A stretch of 64,000 nt of DNA from NCBI RefSeq assembly GCF_000313755.1, contig NZ_AMZB01000136.1:248001-312000 (forward strand), read 5' to 3'. Under the pieces are notes generated by a model. The model saw only the letters and a program-made list of their open reading frames with translations, searched no databases and had not been told where the DNA came from. Each line of letters starts with the position of its first letter. Position 1 is the first letter of the stretch. Shown here piece after piece: positions 49,923-57,368 of this stretch. This DNA is from Pseudomonas nitroreducens TX1. Lineage in GTDB: Bacteria > Pseudomonadota > Gammaproteobacteria > Pseudomonadales > Pseudomonadaceae. The position numbers and the translations under genes are program-made.

Positions 49923-49950
49923 AAAAAGGCGCCGCAAGGCGCCTTTTTTC
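49923..49950. terminator. Bidirectional terminator after ybbN
   Basis: AAAAAGGCGCC-GCAA-GGCGCCTTTTTT lies between the convergent ybbN and 49969-50322 genes and can terminate on both strands. Confidence 0.9.
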
Positions 49951-49968
49951 TTTCTGCACGTCTCCCGG

Positions 49969-50322
49969 CTACTCCTCTGCCCAAGTGAACACCTGCACAC
50001 CCTCGCGCACCTCGATCTTCACCTTCGGGCTGTGCCGCAGGCGCACCAGCAATCCCTTTGCCGCCCCGGAACTGCCCGTCAGCGCCGCCAGTTCTTCCAG
50101 CAATTGAGGTCCTTCGCTGCTGCCACTGCGCCGCAACAGGTCCTGCGCGGCCAGCCACAGCTGATCCACGGGCGCGCCGGCTGCCGGTGTCGGCACAGCA
50201 GCGGCCGCAGGCGCTGCGGCAGCAACCGGCAGGCTCTGCCCCAGCCGTGCCCAATCGGCGTCATCCATCTCCAAGGTGAGGTCCACCGGCCATTCGCCAA
50301 TGGTGCCCTTGATTCTCAGCAT
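49969..50322 (-). CDS. Conserved hypothetical protein with Ala/Pro linker
   Basis: A 117-residue protein: an N-terminal ~35-residue beta-rich segment (MLRIKGTIGEWPVDLTLEMDDADWARL), an Ala/Pro linker (about 33-52) and a C-terminal helical region that looks winged-helix-like (LWLAAQDLLRRSG...LLEELAALTGS...LLVRLRHSPKVKIEVREGVQVF). A nucleic-acid-binding role is conceivable but not shown. The ATG at 50322 with AGGAG is preferred over a longer start. Confidence 0.75.
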   Translation of the reverse strand: MLRIKGTIGEWPVDLTLEMDDADWARLGQSLPVAAAAPAAAAVPTPAAGAPVDQLWLAAQDLLRRSGSSEGPQLLEELAALTGSSGAAKGLLVRLRHSPKVKIEVREGVQVFTWAEE

Positions 50323-50404
50323 CACCCTTCTCCTCGCGCTGTTTCGCGCATGCTCCCACGGCATCGGCGCCACGCCAAACGCATGCTAAGCTGGCCTTAA
50401 TTTT

Positions 50405-50430
50405 TCATCTGTTATAACGTAACAAAATCA
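50405..50430 (+). promoter_or_regulatory. Zur box upstream of the zinc-linked ABC operon
   Basis: CTGTTATAACGTAACAAAAT, with dyad TGTTA/TAACA around TAACG, closely matches the Zur consensus (TGTTATANNATAACA). It lies 25-45 bases before the 50452 start, so the operon should be derepressed when zinc is scarce. Confidence 0.8.
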
Positions 50431-50451
50431 TTCACCGGACCGGAGTCTCCC

Positions 50452-51027
50452 ATGCGCCCCCTGCTCCTCGCTGTTGCCCTGCTGCCCTTCGCTGTACAAG
50501 CCCACGACGAACATGAACACGGCAGCCTCGGCAAGCACGAGCATGGCGTCGCCCAACTCAACGTCGCCCTCGACGGCAAGACCCTGGAACTGGAGCTGGA
50601 CAGCCCGGCGATGAACTTCGTCGGCTTCGAGCACGCCGCCGCCAGCGACGCCGACAAGGCCACGGTCGCCGCCGTGCACGCCCAGCTCAAGCAGCCGCTG
50701 CAACTGCTCGCCCTGCCCGCCTCGGCCCAATGCAGCGTAAAGTCGGTGGACCTCTCCAGCCCGTTGTTCGGCGATGCGCCCAAGGCCGAAGTTCACGATC
50801 ATGAACACGCCGATGGCGACCACGACGAGCACGAAGGCCACCAGCACGCCGACATCGATGCCCGCTATCAGCTGACCTGCGCCGAGCCTCAGCATCTGGC
50901 CGGCCTCGATTTCGCGCCGCTGTTCCAGCGATTCCCGGCGACCCAGAAGATTCAGGTACAACTGATCGGCCCCAGCGGCCAGCAAGGTGCAGAATTGACC
51001 GCTGCCAACCCGACCCTGAACTTCTGA
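50452..51027 (+). CDS. His-rich periplasmic protein (DUF2796), zinc-linked
   Basis: A 191-residue secreted protein with a signal peptide to VQA (about 16) followed by HDEHEHGSLGKHEHG and a second His/Asp cluster HDHEHADGDHDEHEGHQH (about 119-136), evident zinc ligands. The DUF2796 domain has two conserved cysteines (SAQCSV, LTCAEP). As first gene behind a Zur box and before a MacB-like ABC transporter it probably captures zinc in the periplasm. The homologous P. aeruginosa operon is known to respond to zinc limitation. Confidence 0.9.
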   Translation: MRPLLLAVALLPFAVQAHDEHEHGSLGKHEHGVAQLNVALDGKTLELELDSPAMNFVGFEHAAASDADKATVAAVHAQLKQPLQLLALPASAQCSVKSVDLSSPLFGDAPKAEVHDHEHADGDHDEHEGHQHADIDARYQLTCAEPQHLAGLDFAPLFQRFPATQKIQVQLIGPSGQQGAELTAANPTLNF

Positions 51028-51042
51028 TCACGACGCGCTGAA

Positions 51043-51750
51043 ATGACCGCACTGCTCGAACTCGACAACCTCGGTTTCGCCTGGCCCGGCCAGGCGGAGC
51101 TGCTGGACATCCCCGCCTTCGCGCTGGCCCGTGGCGAAACCCTGTTCCTCAAGGGCCCGTCGGGCAGCGGCAAGACCACCCTGCTCGGCCTGCTCGGCGG
51201 CGTACAGCGCCCGCAGCGCGGCAGCGTGAAGCTGCTCGGCGAGGACATCGCGCAGATGAAATCGGCACGCCGCGACCACTATCGCGTCGATCACACCGGC
51301 TACATCTTCCAGCAGTTCAACCTGCTGCCGTTCCTCTCGGTGCGGGAGAACGTCGAGCTGCCCTGTCATTTCTCCCACAGCCGTGCCGAGCGGGCGACCC
51401 TGCGCCACGGCAGCGTGGCCAAGGCGGCGCAAACGCTGCTCAAGCACCTGGGCCTGGGCGACCCCGCACTGATCGAACGCCGCGCCGACAGCCTGTCCAT
51501 CGGCCAGCAGCAACGGGTCGCTGCCGCCCGCGCGCTGATCGGCCAGCCGGAACTGGTGATCGCCGACGAGCCGACCTCGGCGCTGGACGCCGACGCCCGC
51601 GAAGCCTTCCTCCAGCTGCTGTTCGCCGAGTGCCGCGAGGCCGGCGCCAGCCTGCTGTTCGTCAGCCACGACCAGAGCCTGGCGCCGCTGTTCGACCGCG
51701 CCGTCTCGCTCGCCGACCTCAACCGCGCCGCCCGCGCTCCGGGAATCTGA
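51043..51750 (+). CDS. ABC transporter ATP-binding protein (LolD/MacB type)
   Basis: A 235-residue ATPase with Walker A GPSGSGKTT (about 38-46), Q-loop YIFQQFNLLPFL (about 88), signature LSIGQQQRVAAARAL (about 150) and Walker B LVIADEPTSALD (about 170). These features match the LolD/MacB family, which works with FtsX-like permeases rather than classical importers. Second gene of the Zur-box operon, two bases before the permease gene. Confidence 0.95.
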   Translation: MTALLELDNLGFAWPGQAELLDIPAFALARGETLFLKGPSGSGKTTLLGLLGGVQRPQRGSVKLLGEDIAQMKSARRDHYRVDHTGYIFQQFNLLPFLSVRENVELPCHFSHSRAERATLRHGSVAKAAQTLLKHLGLGDPALIERRADSLSIGQQQRVAAARALIGQPELVIADEPTSALDADAREAFLQLLFAECREAGASLLFVSHDQSLAPLFDRAVSLADLNRAARAPGI

Positions 51751-51752
51751 GC

Positions 51753-53018
51753 ATGTACCTGTTGCGCCTGGCGCTCGCCAGCCTGTCCAACCGCCGCTTC
51801 ACCGCCCTGCTGACCATCTTTGCCATCGCCCTCTCCGCCTGCCTGCTGCTGGCGGTGGAGCGCGTGCGCACGGAGGCCAAGGCCAGCTTCGCCAGCACCA
51901 TCTCCGGCACCGACCTGATCGTCGGCGCGCGCTCGGGGTCGGTGAACCTGTTGCTGTACTCGGTGTTCCGCATCGGCAACGCCACCAACAACATCCGCTG
52001 GGAAAGCTACGAGACGGTGACCCACAGCCCGCTGGTGAAGTGGGCGATCCCGATTTCCCTGGGCGACTCGCACCGCGGCTACCGCGTCATGGGTACCGAT
52101 ACCGGCTACTTCGACCACTACCGCTTCGGCCGCGGGCAGACGCTGGAACTCGCCGAGGGCCGTCCCTTCGGCCAGGACCTGTTCGACGTGGTACTGGGTG
52201 CGGAAGTCGCCGAAGCGCTGCACTACAAGCTCGGCGACCGGATCGTCCTGGCCCACGGCGTCAGCACCATCAGCCTGGTACAGCACGACGACAAGCCGTT
52301 CACCGTGGTCGGCATTCTCAAGCGCACCGGTACGCCGGTGGACCGCACCCTGCACATCTCGCTGCAGGGCATGGAGGCACTGCACGTCGACTGGAAGAAC
52401 GGCGTCCCCGCTCGCGGCGCCGACCGTGTCAGCGAAGACCAGGCACGCACCATGAACCTGCAGCCCAAGGCGATCACCGCCTTCCTGCTGGGCCTGAAGA
52501 GCAAGGTGGCGACCTTCAGCCTGCAGCGGCAAATCAACGAATATGACGGCGAGCCGCTGATGGCGATCCTGCCGGGGGTGGCGCTGCAGGAGCTGTGGGG
52601 CCTGATGGGCACGGCGGAAAAGGCGCTGTTCGTGGTCTCGCTGTTCGTGGTGCTGACCGGACTGATCGGCATGCTCACGGCCATCCTCACCAGCCTCAAC
52701 GAACGCCGCCGCGAAATGGCCATCCTGCGCTCGGTGGGCGCGCGGCCCTGGCATATCTTCAGCCTGCTGGTGGCGGAAGCCTTCGCCCTGGCGCTGGCGG
52801 GTGTGGCACTGGGCGTCGGGCTGCTCTATGCGGGCATCGCCGGCAGCCAGGGGTACGTGCAGGCGAACTACGGTATCTTCCTGCCATTGGCGCTGCCCAG
52901 CGCCTATGAATGGTCGCTGCTGGGCGGCATACTCCTGGCCGCGCTGCTGATCGGCTGTGTGCCGGCGTGGCGAGCCTACCGGCAATCGCTGGCCGATGGA
53001 CTGTCGATTCGCCTTTGA
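51753..53018 (+). CDS. FtsX-like ABC permease (MacB type)
   Basis: A 421-residue permease with one N-terminal span (LTIFAIALSACLLLAVE), a large periplasmic domain (about 45-275) and three C-terminal spans (FVVSLFVVLTGLIGMLTAIL, LLVAEAFALALAGVALGVGLLY, LLGGILLAALLIGCVPAW), with the NERRREMAILRSVGARPW coupling helix typical of FtsX/MacB. Its role in zinc handling is inferred from the operon. The ATG at 51753 starts at the first membrane span. Confidence 0.93.
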   Translation: MYLLRLALASLSNRRFTALLTIFAIALSACLLLAVERVRTEAKASFASTISGTDLIVGARSGSVNLLLYSVFRIGNATNNIRWESYETVTHSPLVKWAIPISLGDSHRGYRVMGTDTGYFDHYRFGRGQTLELAEGRPFGQDLFDVVLGAEVAEALHYKLGDRIVLAHGVSTISLVQHDDKPFTVVGILKRTGTPVDRTLHISLQGMEALHVDWKNGVPARGADRVSEDQARTMNLQPKAITAFLLGLKSKVATFSLQRQINEYDGEPLMAILPGVALQELWGLMGTAEKALFVVSLFVVLTGLIGMLTAILTSLNERRREMAILRSVGARPWHIFSLLVAEAFALALAGVALGVGLLYAGIAGSQGYVQANYGIFLPLALPSAYEWSLLGGILLAALLIGCVPAWRAYRQSLADGLSIRL

Positions 53019-53056
53019 GCCAGCCCCTGCGAGCCATCCCCGTGCAAGCCAGTCCG

Positions 53057-53590
53057 ATGAAAAAGAGCCCCATGCGCCGCCTGCTGTTCCTGCTGCTGCT
53101 TGCCACCAGCGCCGCCGTCTGGGCGGCGCCACGTGAGCTGACCTGGCCCGAACTGATTCCCGAAGGCGCACCACCACCGCCGCCTCCGGTGCCGCTGCAC
53201 GATATGTCCAAGCTTTCCGATGTACTCAATTCGGAGAGTGGCCCGGCGGTGAAGCAGCAGATACCCAACGCACCCGTGGTACAGCAACTGGACGGCCAGG
53301 AAGTGAAGATGCCGGGCTACATCGTGCCCCTGGAAGTGGAGGAGGACGGCCAGACCGTTCGCGACTTCCTGTTGGTGCCCTATTACGGCGCCTGCATCCA
53401 CGTGCCAGCGCCACCGTCCAACCAGATCGTCTATGTTCGAGGCGGCAAGGGCGTAAAAGTCGACGAGCTTTATCAACCCTTCTGGATCATCGGCACGATG
53501 AGCGTGAAGGCGATGGAAAGCGATCTCGCCGAGGCCGGCTACCAGATGCAGGCCAGCAGCATCGAACCCTACGAGTACACCGGCCAGTAA
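53057..53590 (+). CDS. DUF3299 periplasmic protein
   Basis: A 177-residue secreted protein with a signal peptide to VWAA (about 23), a run of prolines after PEGAPPPPPPVP and a DUF3299 domain (GYIVPLEVEEDG...VRDFLLVPYYGACIHVPAPPSNQIVYV). The conserved GACIHVP segment with Cys and His suggests metal or cofactor binding. It closes the zinc-linked operon. Start could also be the ATG at 53072, which has a closer AAGAG site. Confidence 0.87.
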   Translation: MKKSPMRRLLFLLLLATSAAVWAAPRELTWPELIPEGAPPPPPPVPLHDMSKLSDVLNSESGPAVKQQIPNAPVVQQLDGQEVKMPGYIVPLEVEEDGQTVRDFLLVPYYGACIHVPAPPSNQIVYVRGGKGVKVDELYQPFWIIGTMSVKAMESDLAEAGYQMQASSIEPYEYTGQ

Positions 53591-53641
53591 TGGTGCGGCG
53601 CTTTGCCGCACGCCTTGGCCCTCTGCGGTCTGGGGTCTTTA

Positions 53642-53655
53642 TTGAGCCAGGTCAA
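53642..53655 (+). promoter_or_regulatory. Anr/Fnr-type box upstream of oprG
   Basis: TTGAGCCAGGTCAA matches TTGAT-N4-ATCAA with one change per half. It lies about 85 bases before the oprG ATG, with a TATTCT -10 candidate at 53680, the spacing expected for an Anr-activated promoter. Confidence 0.7.
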
Positions 53656-53725
53656 AAGTGTGCTTTTAGCGCTCTCTACTATTCTGAGCACCAACACTTA
53701 TACCAAAGAGATATTGGAGCTCATC

Positions 53726-54445
53726 ATGCGTAAGTCCTGGCTCACCGCCTCGCTTCTCTCCCTCGCCGTCGCAGCGCCGATCGCAGCCCAGGCCGCCGAC
53801 ATTCGCGGCCACCAGGCTGGCGACTTCCTGGTACGCGGTGGTTTTGCAACCGTAGCCCCCAACGACAGCAGCTCCGACATCAAGCTCGACGGCGCCAAGG
53901 TCAGCGGCACCAAGGCTACCGTCGACAGCGACACCCAGCTGGGTCTGACTTTCGCGTACCTGCTCACCGACAAGATCGGTATCGAGCTGGTCGCTGCCAC
54001 CCCGTTCAACCACCAGGTCGACGTGAAGGGTCTGAACCGCGCCACCGGCCTGACCGGCCTGGACGGCAAACTGGCCGACATCAAGCAGCTGCCGCCGACC
54101 GTGCTGCTGCAGTACTACCCCATGGGTGGTACCAACTCCGCCTTCCAGCCCTACGGCGGCCTGGGTATCAACTACACCACCTTCTTCGACGAAGACCTGG
54201 CCAGCAACCGCAAGGACCAGGGCTTCAGCAACCTGAAGCTGCAGGACTCCTGGGGTCTGGCCGCCGAACTGGGCATGGACTACATGCTCAATGAACACGC
54301 CTTCGTCAACGCCGCCGTCTGGTACATGGACATCGATACCAAGGCCAGCGTCGATGGCCCGTCCGCCCTGGGCGTGCAGAAAACCAAGGTTGATGTCGAC
54401 GTCGACCCCTGGGTTTACATGGTGGGCTTCGGCTACCGTTTCTGA
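53726..54445 (+). CDS. oprG: Outer membrane protein OprG (OmpW family)
   Basis: A 239-residue precursor of an eight-stranded OmpW-type barrel that passes small hydrophobic or amino-acid solutes. Signal peptide to AAQA (about 22), then DIRGHQAGDFLVRGGFATVAP and the C-terminal barrel end VDPWVYMVGFGYRF with the terminal Phe needed for insertion. The ATG at 53726 has a GGAG site, so the upstream in-frame reading is not used. In P. aeruginosa OprG is induced under low oxygen through Anr, in agreement with the box upstream. Confidence 0.96.
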   Translation: MRKSWLTASLLSLAVAAPIAAQAADIRGHQAGDFLVRGGFATVAPNDSSSDIKLDGAKVSGTKATVDSDTQLGLTFAYLLTDKIGIELVAATPFNHQVDVKGLNRATGLTGLDGKLADIKQLPPTVLLQYYPMGGTNSAFQPYGGLGINYTTFFDEDLASNRKDQGFSNLKLQDSWGLAAELGMDYMLNEHAFVNAAVWYMDIDTKASVDGPSALGVQKTKVDVDVDPWVYMVGFGYRF

Positions 54446-54459
54446 CGGAGCAAACATGA

Positions 54460-54485
54460 AAAAGGCGCCCAAGGGCGCCTTTTTC
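54460..54485 (+). terminator. Terminator after oprG
   Basis: AAAGGCGCCC-AA-GGGCGCCTTTTT, a 7-base stem with a T-run, follows the oprG stop by 14 bases. Confidence 0.9.
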
Positions 54486-54502
54486 ACTTTCAGGGAATCG
54501 GT

Positions 54503-54859
54503 ATGTACCTCGAACTCAAAGCACTGCACGTCAGCCTGGCGATCATCAGCACCCTGCTTTTTCTCCTGCGCCTGGGCCTGAGCTGGTGGGGCAAGCGTCC
54601 TTCGGGCTGGCAGCGCGGGCTGCCCCATCTGATCGACACCCTGCTGCTGCTCAGCGCCCTGGGCCTGGTACACCTGGCGATGCCCTGGCCGCTACCCGCC
54701 TGGCTGCAGGTGAAGCTCGGCCTGCTGGTGCTCTACATCGTGCTGGCAGCCTTTGCCCTGCGCAGCGCCGCAAAGCCGCGCAAGGCGTTGTTCAGCGTGC
54801 TGGCGCTGAGCGCGCTGGCCGGCATCTTCTTCCTGGCGGTCAACAAGCCTTGGTGGTGA
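54503..54859 (+). CDS. SirB2-family small membrane protein
   Basis: A 118-residue protein with four predicted membrane helices, matching SirB2: MYLELKALHVSLAIISTLLFLLR, LPHLIDTLLLLSALGLVHLA, VKLGLLVLYIVLAAFAL, VLALSALAGIFFLAVNKPW. Histidines in the first and second helices are conserved in the family, hinting at heme or metal, though function is unsettled. Its last 20 bases overlap the 3' end of the convergent epimerase gene. Confidence 0.9.
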   Translation: MYLELKALHVSLAIISTLLFLLRLGLSWWGKRPSGWQRGLPHLIDTLLLLSALGLVHLAMPWPLPAWLQVKLGLLVLYIVLAAFALRSAAKPRKALFSVLALSALAGIFFLAVNKPWW

Positions 54860-55787
54860 TCAGCTGGGCAAGACCTTCGGCCAATGGCGTGGGCGCGTCC
54901 AGCCTGTAGCGCTGCAGCAGGCGGCGGTTGTCGGCGCGAGAGTGGCGAATGTCTCCGTGGCGCGCCGGCCGGTAGGTGATGTCCGGCAGCCCGCCGGTGA
55001 GCTTGCCGATCTCGGCCAGCAACTGGTTGAGGCTGGTGGACTGGTCGAGACCGACGTTGATCGCCGACTCTGCCACCTCATCGGCCAACAGCGCCGTGAC
55101 CAACAGCTTCACCAGATCGCCGACGTAGATGAAATCGCGGGTCTGCTCGCCGTCGCCGAACACGGTGATTGGCAGGCCCTGCTCGGCGCGCCGGGCGAAG
55201 ATGCTGATCACCCCGGAATACGGCGAGGACGGGTCCTGGCGCGGGCCATAGACGTTGAAGAAGCGGAAGATCGCCGGCTCCAGCCCGTGCTCGCGACGGT
55301 AGAAGTCCAGGTAGTACTCGCTGGCCAGCTTGTCCGCGGCGTAGGGCGTCAGGGGCGCCTTCACCACGTCCTCGTCGATGGCGGAGCCTTCGCCGTTCTG
55401 CCCGTAGACCGCCGCGCTGGAAGCGAACAGCACCCGGTGGATGCCTTCCTGGCGCATGGCCTCGCAGAGGTTCAGGGTGCCGATGAAATTGGCGCGATGG
55501 GTACCCACCGGGTCTTCCACCGAGGCCTGCACCGAGGCGATGGCGGCAAGGTGCACGACGCCCTGGCAGCCGCTGACCGCGCCACGCAGCGCCGCTTCAT
55601 CGGCAACATCGCCGACGATCAGCTCGACGCGGCCATCGAGGTTCTCGCGCTTGCCGGTGGACAGGTCGTCCAGCACGCGCACGGAGAAACCCTGCGCCAG
55701 CAGGGCGTCTGCCAGATGGGAACCGATGAACCCCGCGCCGCCGGTGATGAGGATGGGCTGCGCGGTGGGGGAAAGACGATCAGACAT
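54840..55787 (-). CDS. NAD-dependent nucleotide-sugar epimerase/dehydratase
   Basis: A 315-residue extended short-chain dehydrogenase with the Rossmann motif ITGGAGFIGSHLADAL (about 14-29), the catalytic YAADKLASEYYLDFY (YxxxK, about 150) and RFFNVYGPRQDP, typical of UDP-glucose 4-epimerase-like enzymes. The ATG at 55787 starts at the Rossmann strand and overlaps the upstream gene by eight bases. With its neighbour it may make or modify a surface sugar, but no glycosyltransferase adjoins. Confidence 0.93.
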   Translation of the reverse strand: MSDRLSPTAQPILITGGAGFIGSHLADALLAQGFSVRVLDDLSTGKRENLDGRVELIVGDVADEAALRGAVSGCQGVVHLAAIASVQASVEDPVGTHRANFIGTLNLCEAMRQEGIHRVLFASSAAVYGQNGEGSAIDEDVVKAPLTPYAADKLASEYYLDFYRREHGLEPAIFRFFNVYGPRQDPSSPYSGVISIFARRAEQGLPITVFGDGEQTRDFIYVGDLVKLLVTALLADEVAESAINVGLDQSTSLNQLLAEIGKLTGGLPDITYRPARHGDIRHSRADNRRLLQRYRLDAPTPLAEGLAQLITTKAC

Positions 55788-56664
55788 GGCGGTAGTAACG
55801 GTCCAGCAAGGCGGGCAGGCCGGCGCGCCAGGCGCGCGGCTTGATACCGAAGGTATGGAGGATTTTCTTGCAGGCGAGCACCGCATGCTGCGGTTCGTCG
55901 CCGGCGTCCGGGCGCGCGGCGTGGGCCTGCGGGCTCGGTTCCTGGACGGCCAGGGCATGGAAGGCGCGGGCCTCGCCCAGCACCACCTGGCCCAGGGACA
56001 GGGTGGTGGTGGCCTCCAGACCGCCGTAATGGTAGGTGCCCCACAGTGGCGCCTGGCAGTCGAGTTGCTTGAGCACGGAGAGGATCACGCGCGCGGCGTC
56101 ATCCACCGGAGTCGGGTTACCACGCCGATCATCGGCGAGGAACAGCACCTGCTCTTTCTCGGCACGCTCGAGGAAGCGGCCGAGCACGCCGTCGGCGCTG
56201 TCGTCGAGCAGCCAGCCGAAACGCAGCAGCACATGACGCGGACAGGTCGCCCGCACCCACTGCTCCATGCGCCAAAGCGCCTGGCCACGCGGGCCCAGGG
56301 GCAGCGGCTCGTCCTTCTCGCTGTAGGCGGTGGCGCGGGCGCCATCGAACACGCGGTAGCTGGACGGTTGGATCAGCAGGATCTCGTGGTGCTGGCACAG
56401 CTCGGCCAGACGCTCCACTGCACGTTCCTGGCTGGCCAGGCGCGCGGCGTCAACGGCCTCGGCCTGGAACCAGTCGTAGTAGTAGGCGAGGTTGATCACC
56501 GCGTCGGGGCGGGTCTCGTCCAGCAGGACGGTGAGGCTGGAAGCGTCCCAGCCCTGTTCGGGCGGCCGGGGGGCGAGGAAGCCGATGTCTTCCTCGGCGC
56601 CAAGGCGGATCAGCGCCTGTCCAAGGGCATTACCGCCACCCAACAGCATCAGGCGCATGCGCAT
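55780..56664 (-). CDS. RmlD-like sugar nucleotide reductase family protein
   Basis: A 294-residue short-chain dehydrogenase-like protein related to dTDP-4-dehydrorhamnose reductase. It has MLLGGGNALGQALIRLG (degenerate NAD motif, about 6-22), VINLAYYYDWFQAEAVDAAR (about 56), PSSYRVFDG and RFGWLLDD. The active-site YxxxK is not evident in the expected place, so catalysis is uncertain. It overlaps the next gene (epimerase) by eight bases, so the two are translated together. Confidence 0.83.
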   Translation of the reverse strand: MRMRLMLLGGGNALGQALIRLGAEEDIGFLAPRPPEQGWDASSLTVLLDETRPDAVINLAYYYDWFQAEAVDAARLASQERAVERLAELCQHHEILLIQPSSYRVFDGARATAYSEKDEPLPLGPRGQALWRMEQWVRATCPRHVLLRFGWLLDDSADGVLGRFLERAEKEQVLFLADDRRGNPTPVDDAARVILSVLKQLDCQAPLWGTYHYGGLEATTTLSLGQVVLGEARAFHALAVQEPSPQAHAARPDAGDEPQHAVLACKKILHTFGIKPRAWRAGLPALLDRYYRHV

Positions 56665-56804
56665 ATTCTGGGGGTCACTCGAATCCGTGGGTTACCGCCG
56701 GAGCGCGGGGCGCCGGGGATGATACCCGCATTTTTCCTGTGCCCCGGCACAGCGTCAAGCTTGGCCGACCCGCTGCAGACTTCAGCGCACGCGGCGGCGC
56801 CGCT

Positions 56805-57368
56805 CTAGGAGCGGCGGCGGAACAGCGGGCGCGGCTCGATCACCGAACGGCCGTAGAGCACGCTCAAGCCCGCCAACCCCTTCAGTGCGTCGTCCACGGA
56901 CTTGTCCTCGCGCACGGCAAAGGCATCGAAACCGCACTGGCGCATGTGCGCCAACTGGTCTCGCAGCACGTCACCGACAGCGCGCAATTCCCCGCGCCAG
57001 CCCAGGCGGCTGCGCAGCAGGTAGGCCAGGCTGTAGCCGCGACCGTCGCGGAAGCTGGGGAAGTCGATGGCGATGAGCGCCGGCTCCTTCAGTCGCCAGA
57101 TCAGGTCCTCGGGGTCGTCGTCCGGCGCCAGCCACACACCGTGAGGCTGTAGGAGCGAGCTTGCTCGCGAACCGACCAGCTCCGGCGCCGCCAGGAATTC
57201 CTCTTCGCGAGCAAGCTCGCTCCCACAGGTGCCCCGTGCCAGCCAGTCCTTCAGCGGCAGGATCAGGTTGCCCGCGGGCAAGTCGTCCGGCACTTCGCGC
57301 AGCAAGGTCCAGGGATCGTTCGGCGCCACTTCCGCCACACCATCACGCAGACGGATCAGATTGTTCAT
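56805..57368 (-). CDS. DUF934 oxidoreductase-associated protein with in-frame REP insertion
   Basis: A 187-residue DUF934 protein, the usual small partner gene next to sulfite reductase cysI. The family C-terminal part is clear: GVWLAPDDDPEDL, IAIDFPSFRDGRGYSLAYLLR, GELRAVGDVLRDQLAHMRQCGFDAF. Residues about 47-74 (TCGSELAREEEFLAAPELVG...) are encoded entirely by a REP doublet (57147-57228) that keeps the frame open, lengthening the loop before GVWL. Its stop region is followed by noncoding sequence; its start lies just after cysI's end with a four-base overlap. The function of DUF934 is thought to be in sulfite reduction. Confidence 0.9.
   Translation of the reverse strand: MNNLIRLRDGVAEVAPNDPWTLLREVPDDLPAGNLILPLKDWLARGTCGSELAREEEFLAAPELVGSRASSLLQPHGVWLAPDDDPEDLIWRLKEPALIAIDFPSFRDGRGYSLAYLLRSRLGWRGELRAVGDVLRDQLAHMRQCGFDAFAVREDKSVDDALKGLAGLSVLYGRSVIEPRPLFRRRS
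57147..57228. repeat. REP doublet inside the DUF934 coding sequence
   Basis: CTGTAGGAGCGAGCTTGCTCGCGAA and TTCGCGAGCAAGCTCGCTCCCACAG flank a spacer containing CCAGCTCCGGCGCCGCCAGGAA. A very similar spacer (CCAGCTCTGGCGCCCCCAGGAA) is in the doublet at 62525-62602, so both are the same REPIN type. Confidence 0.9.
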
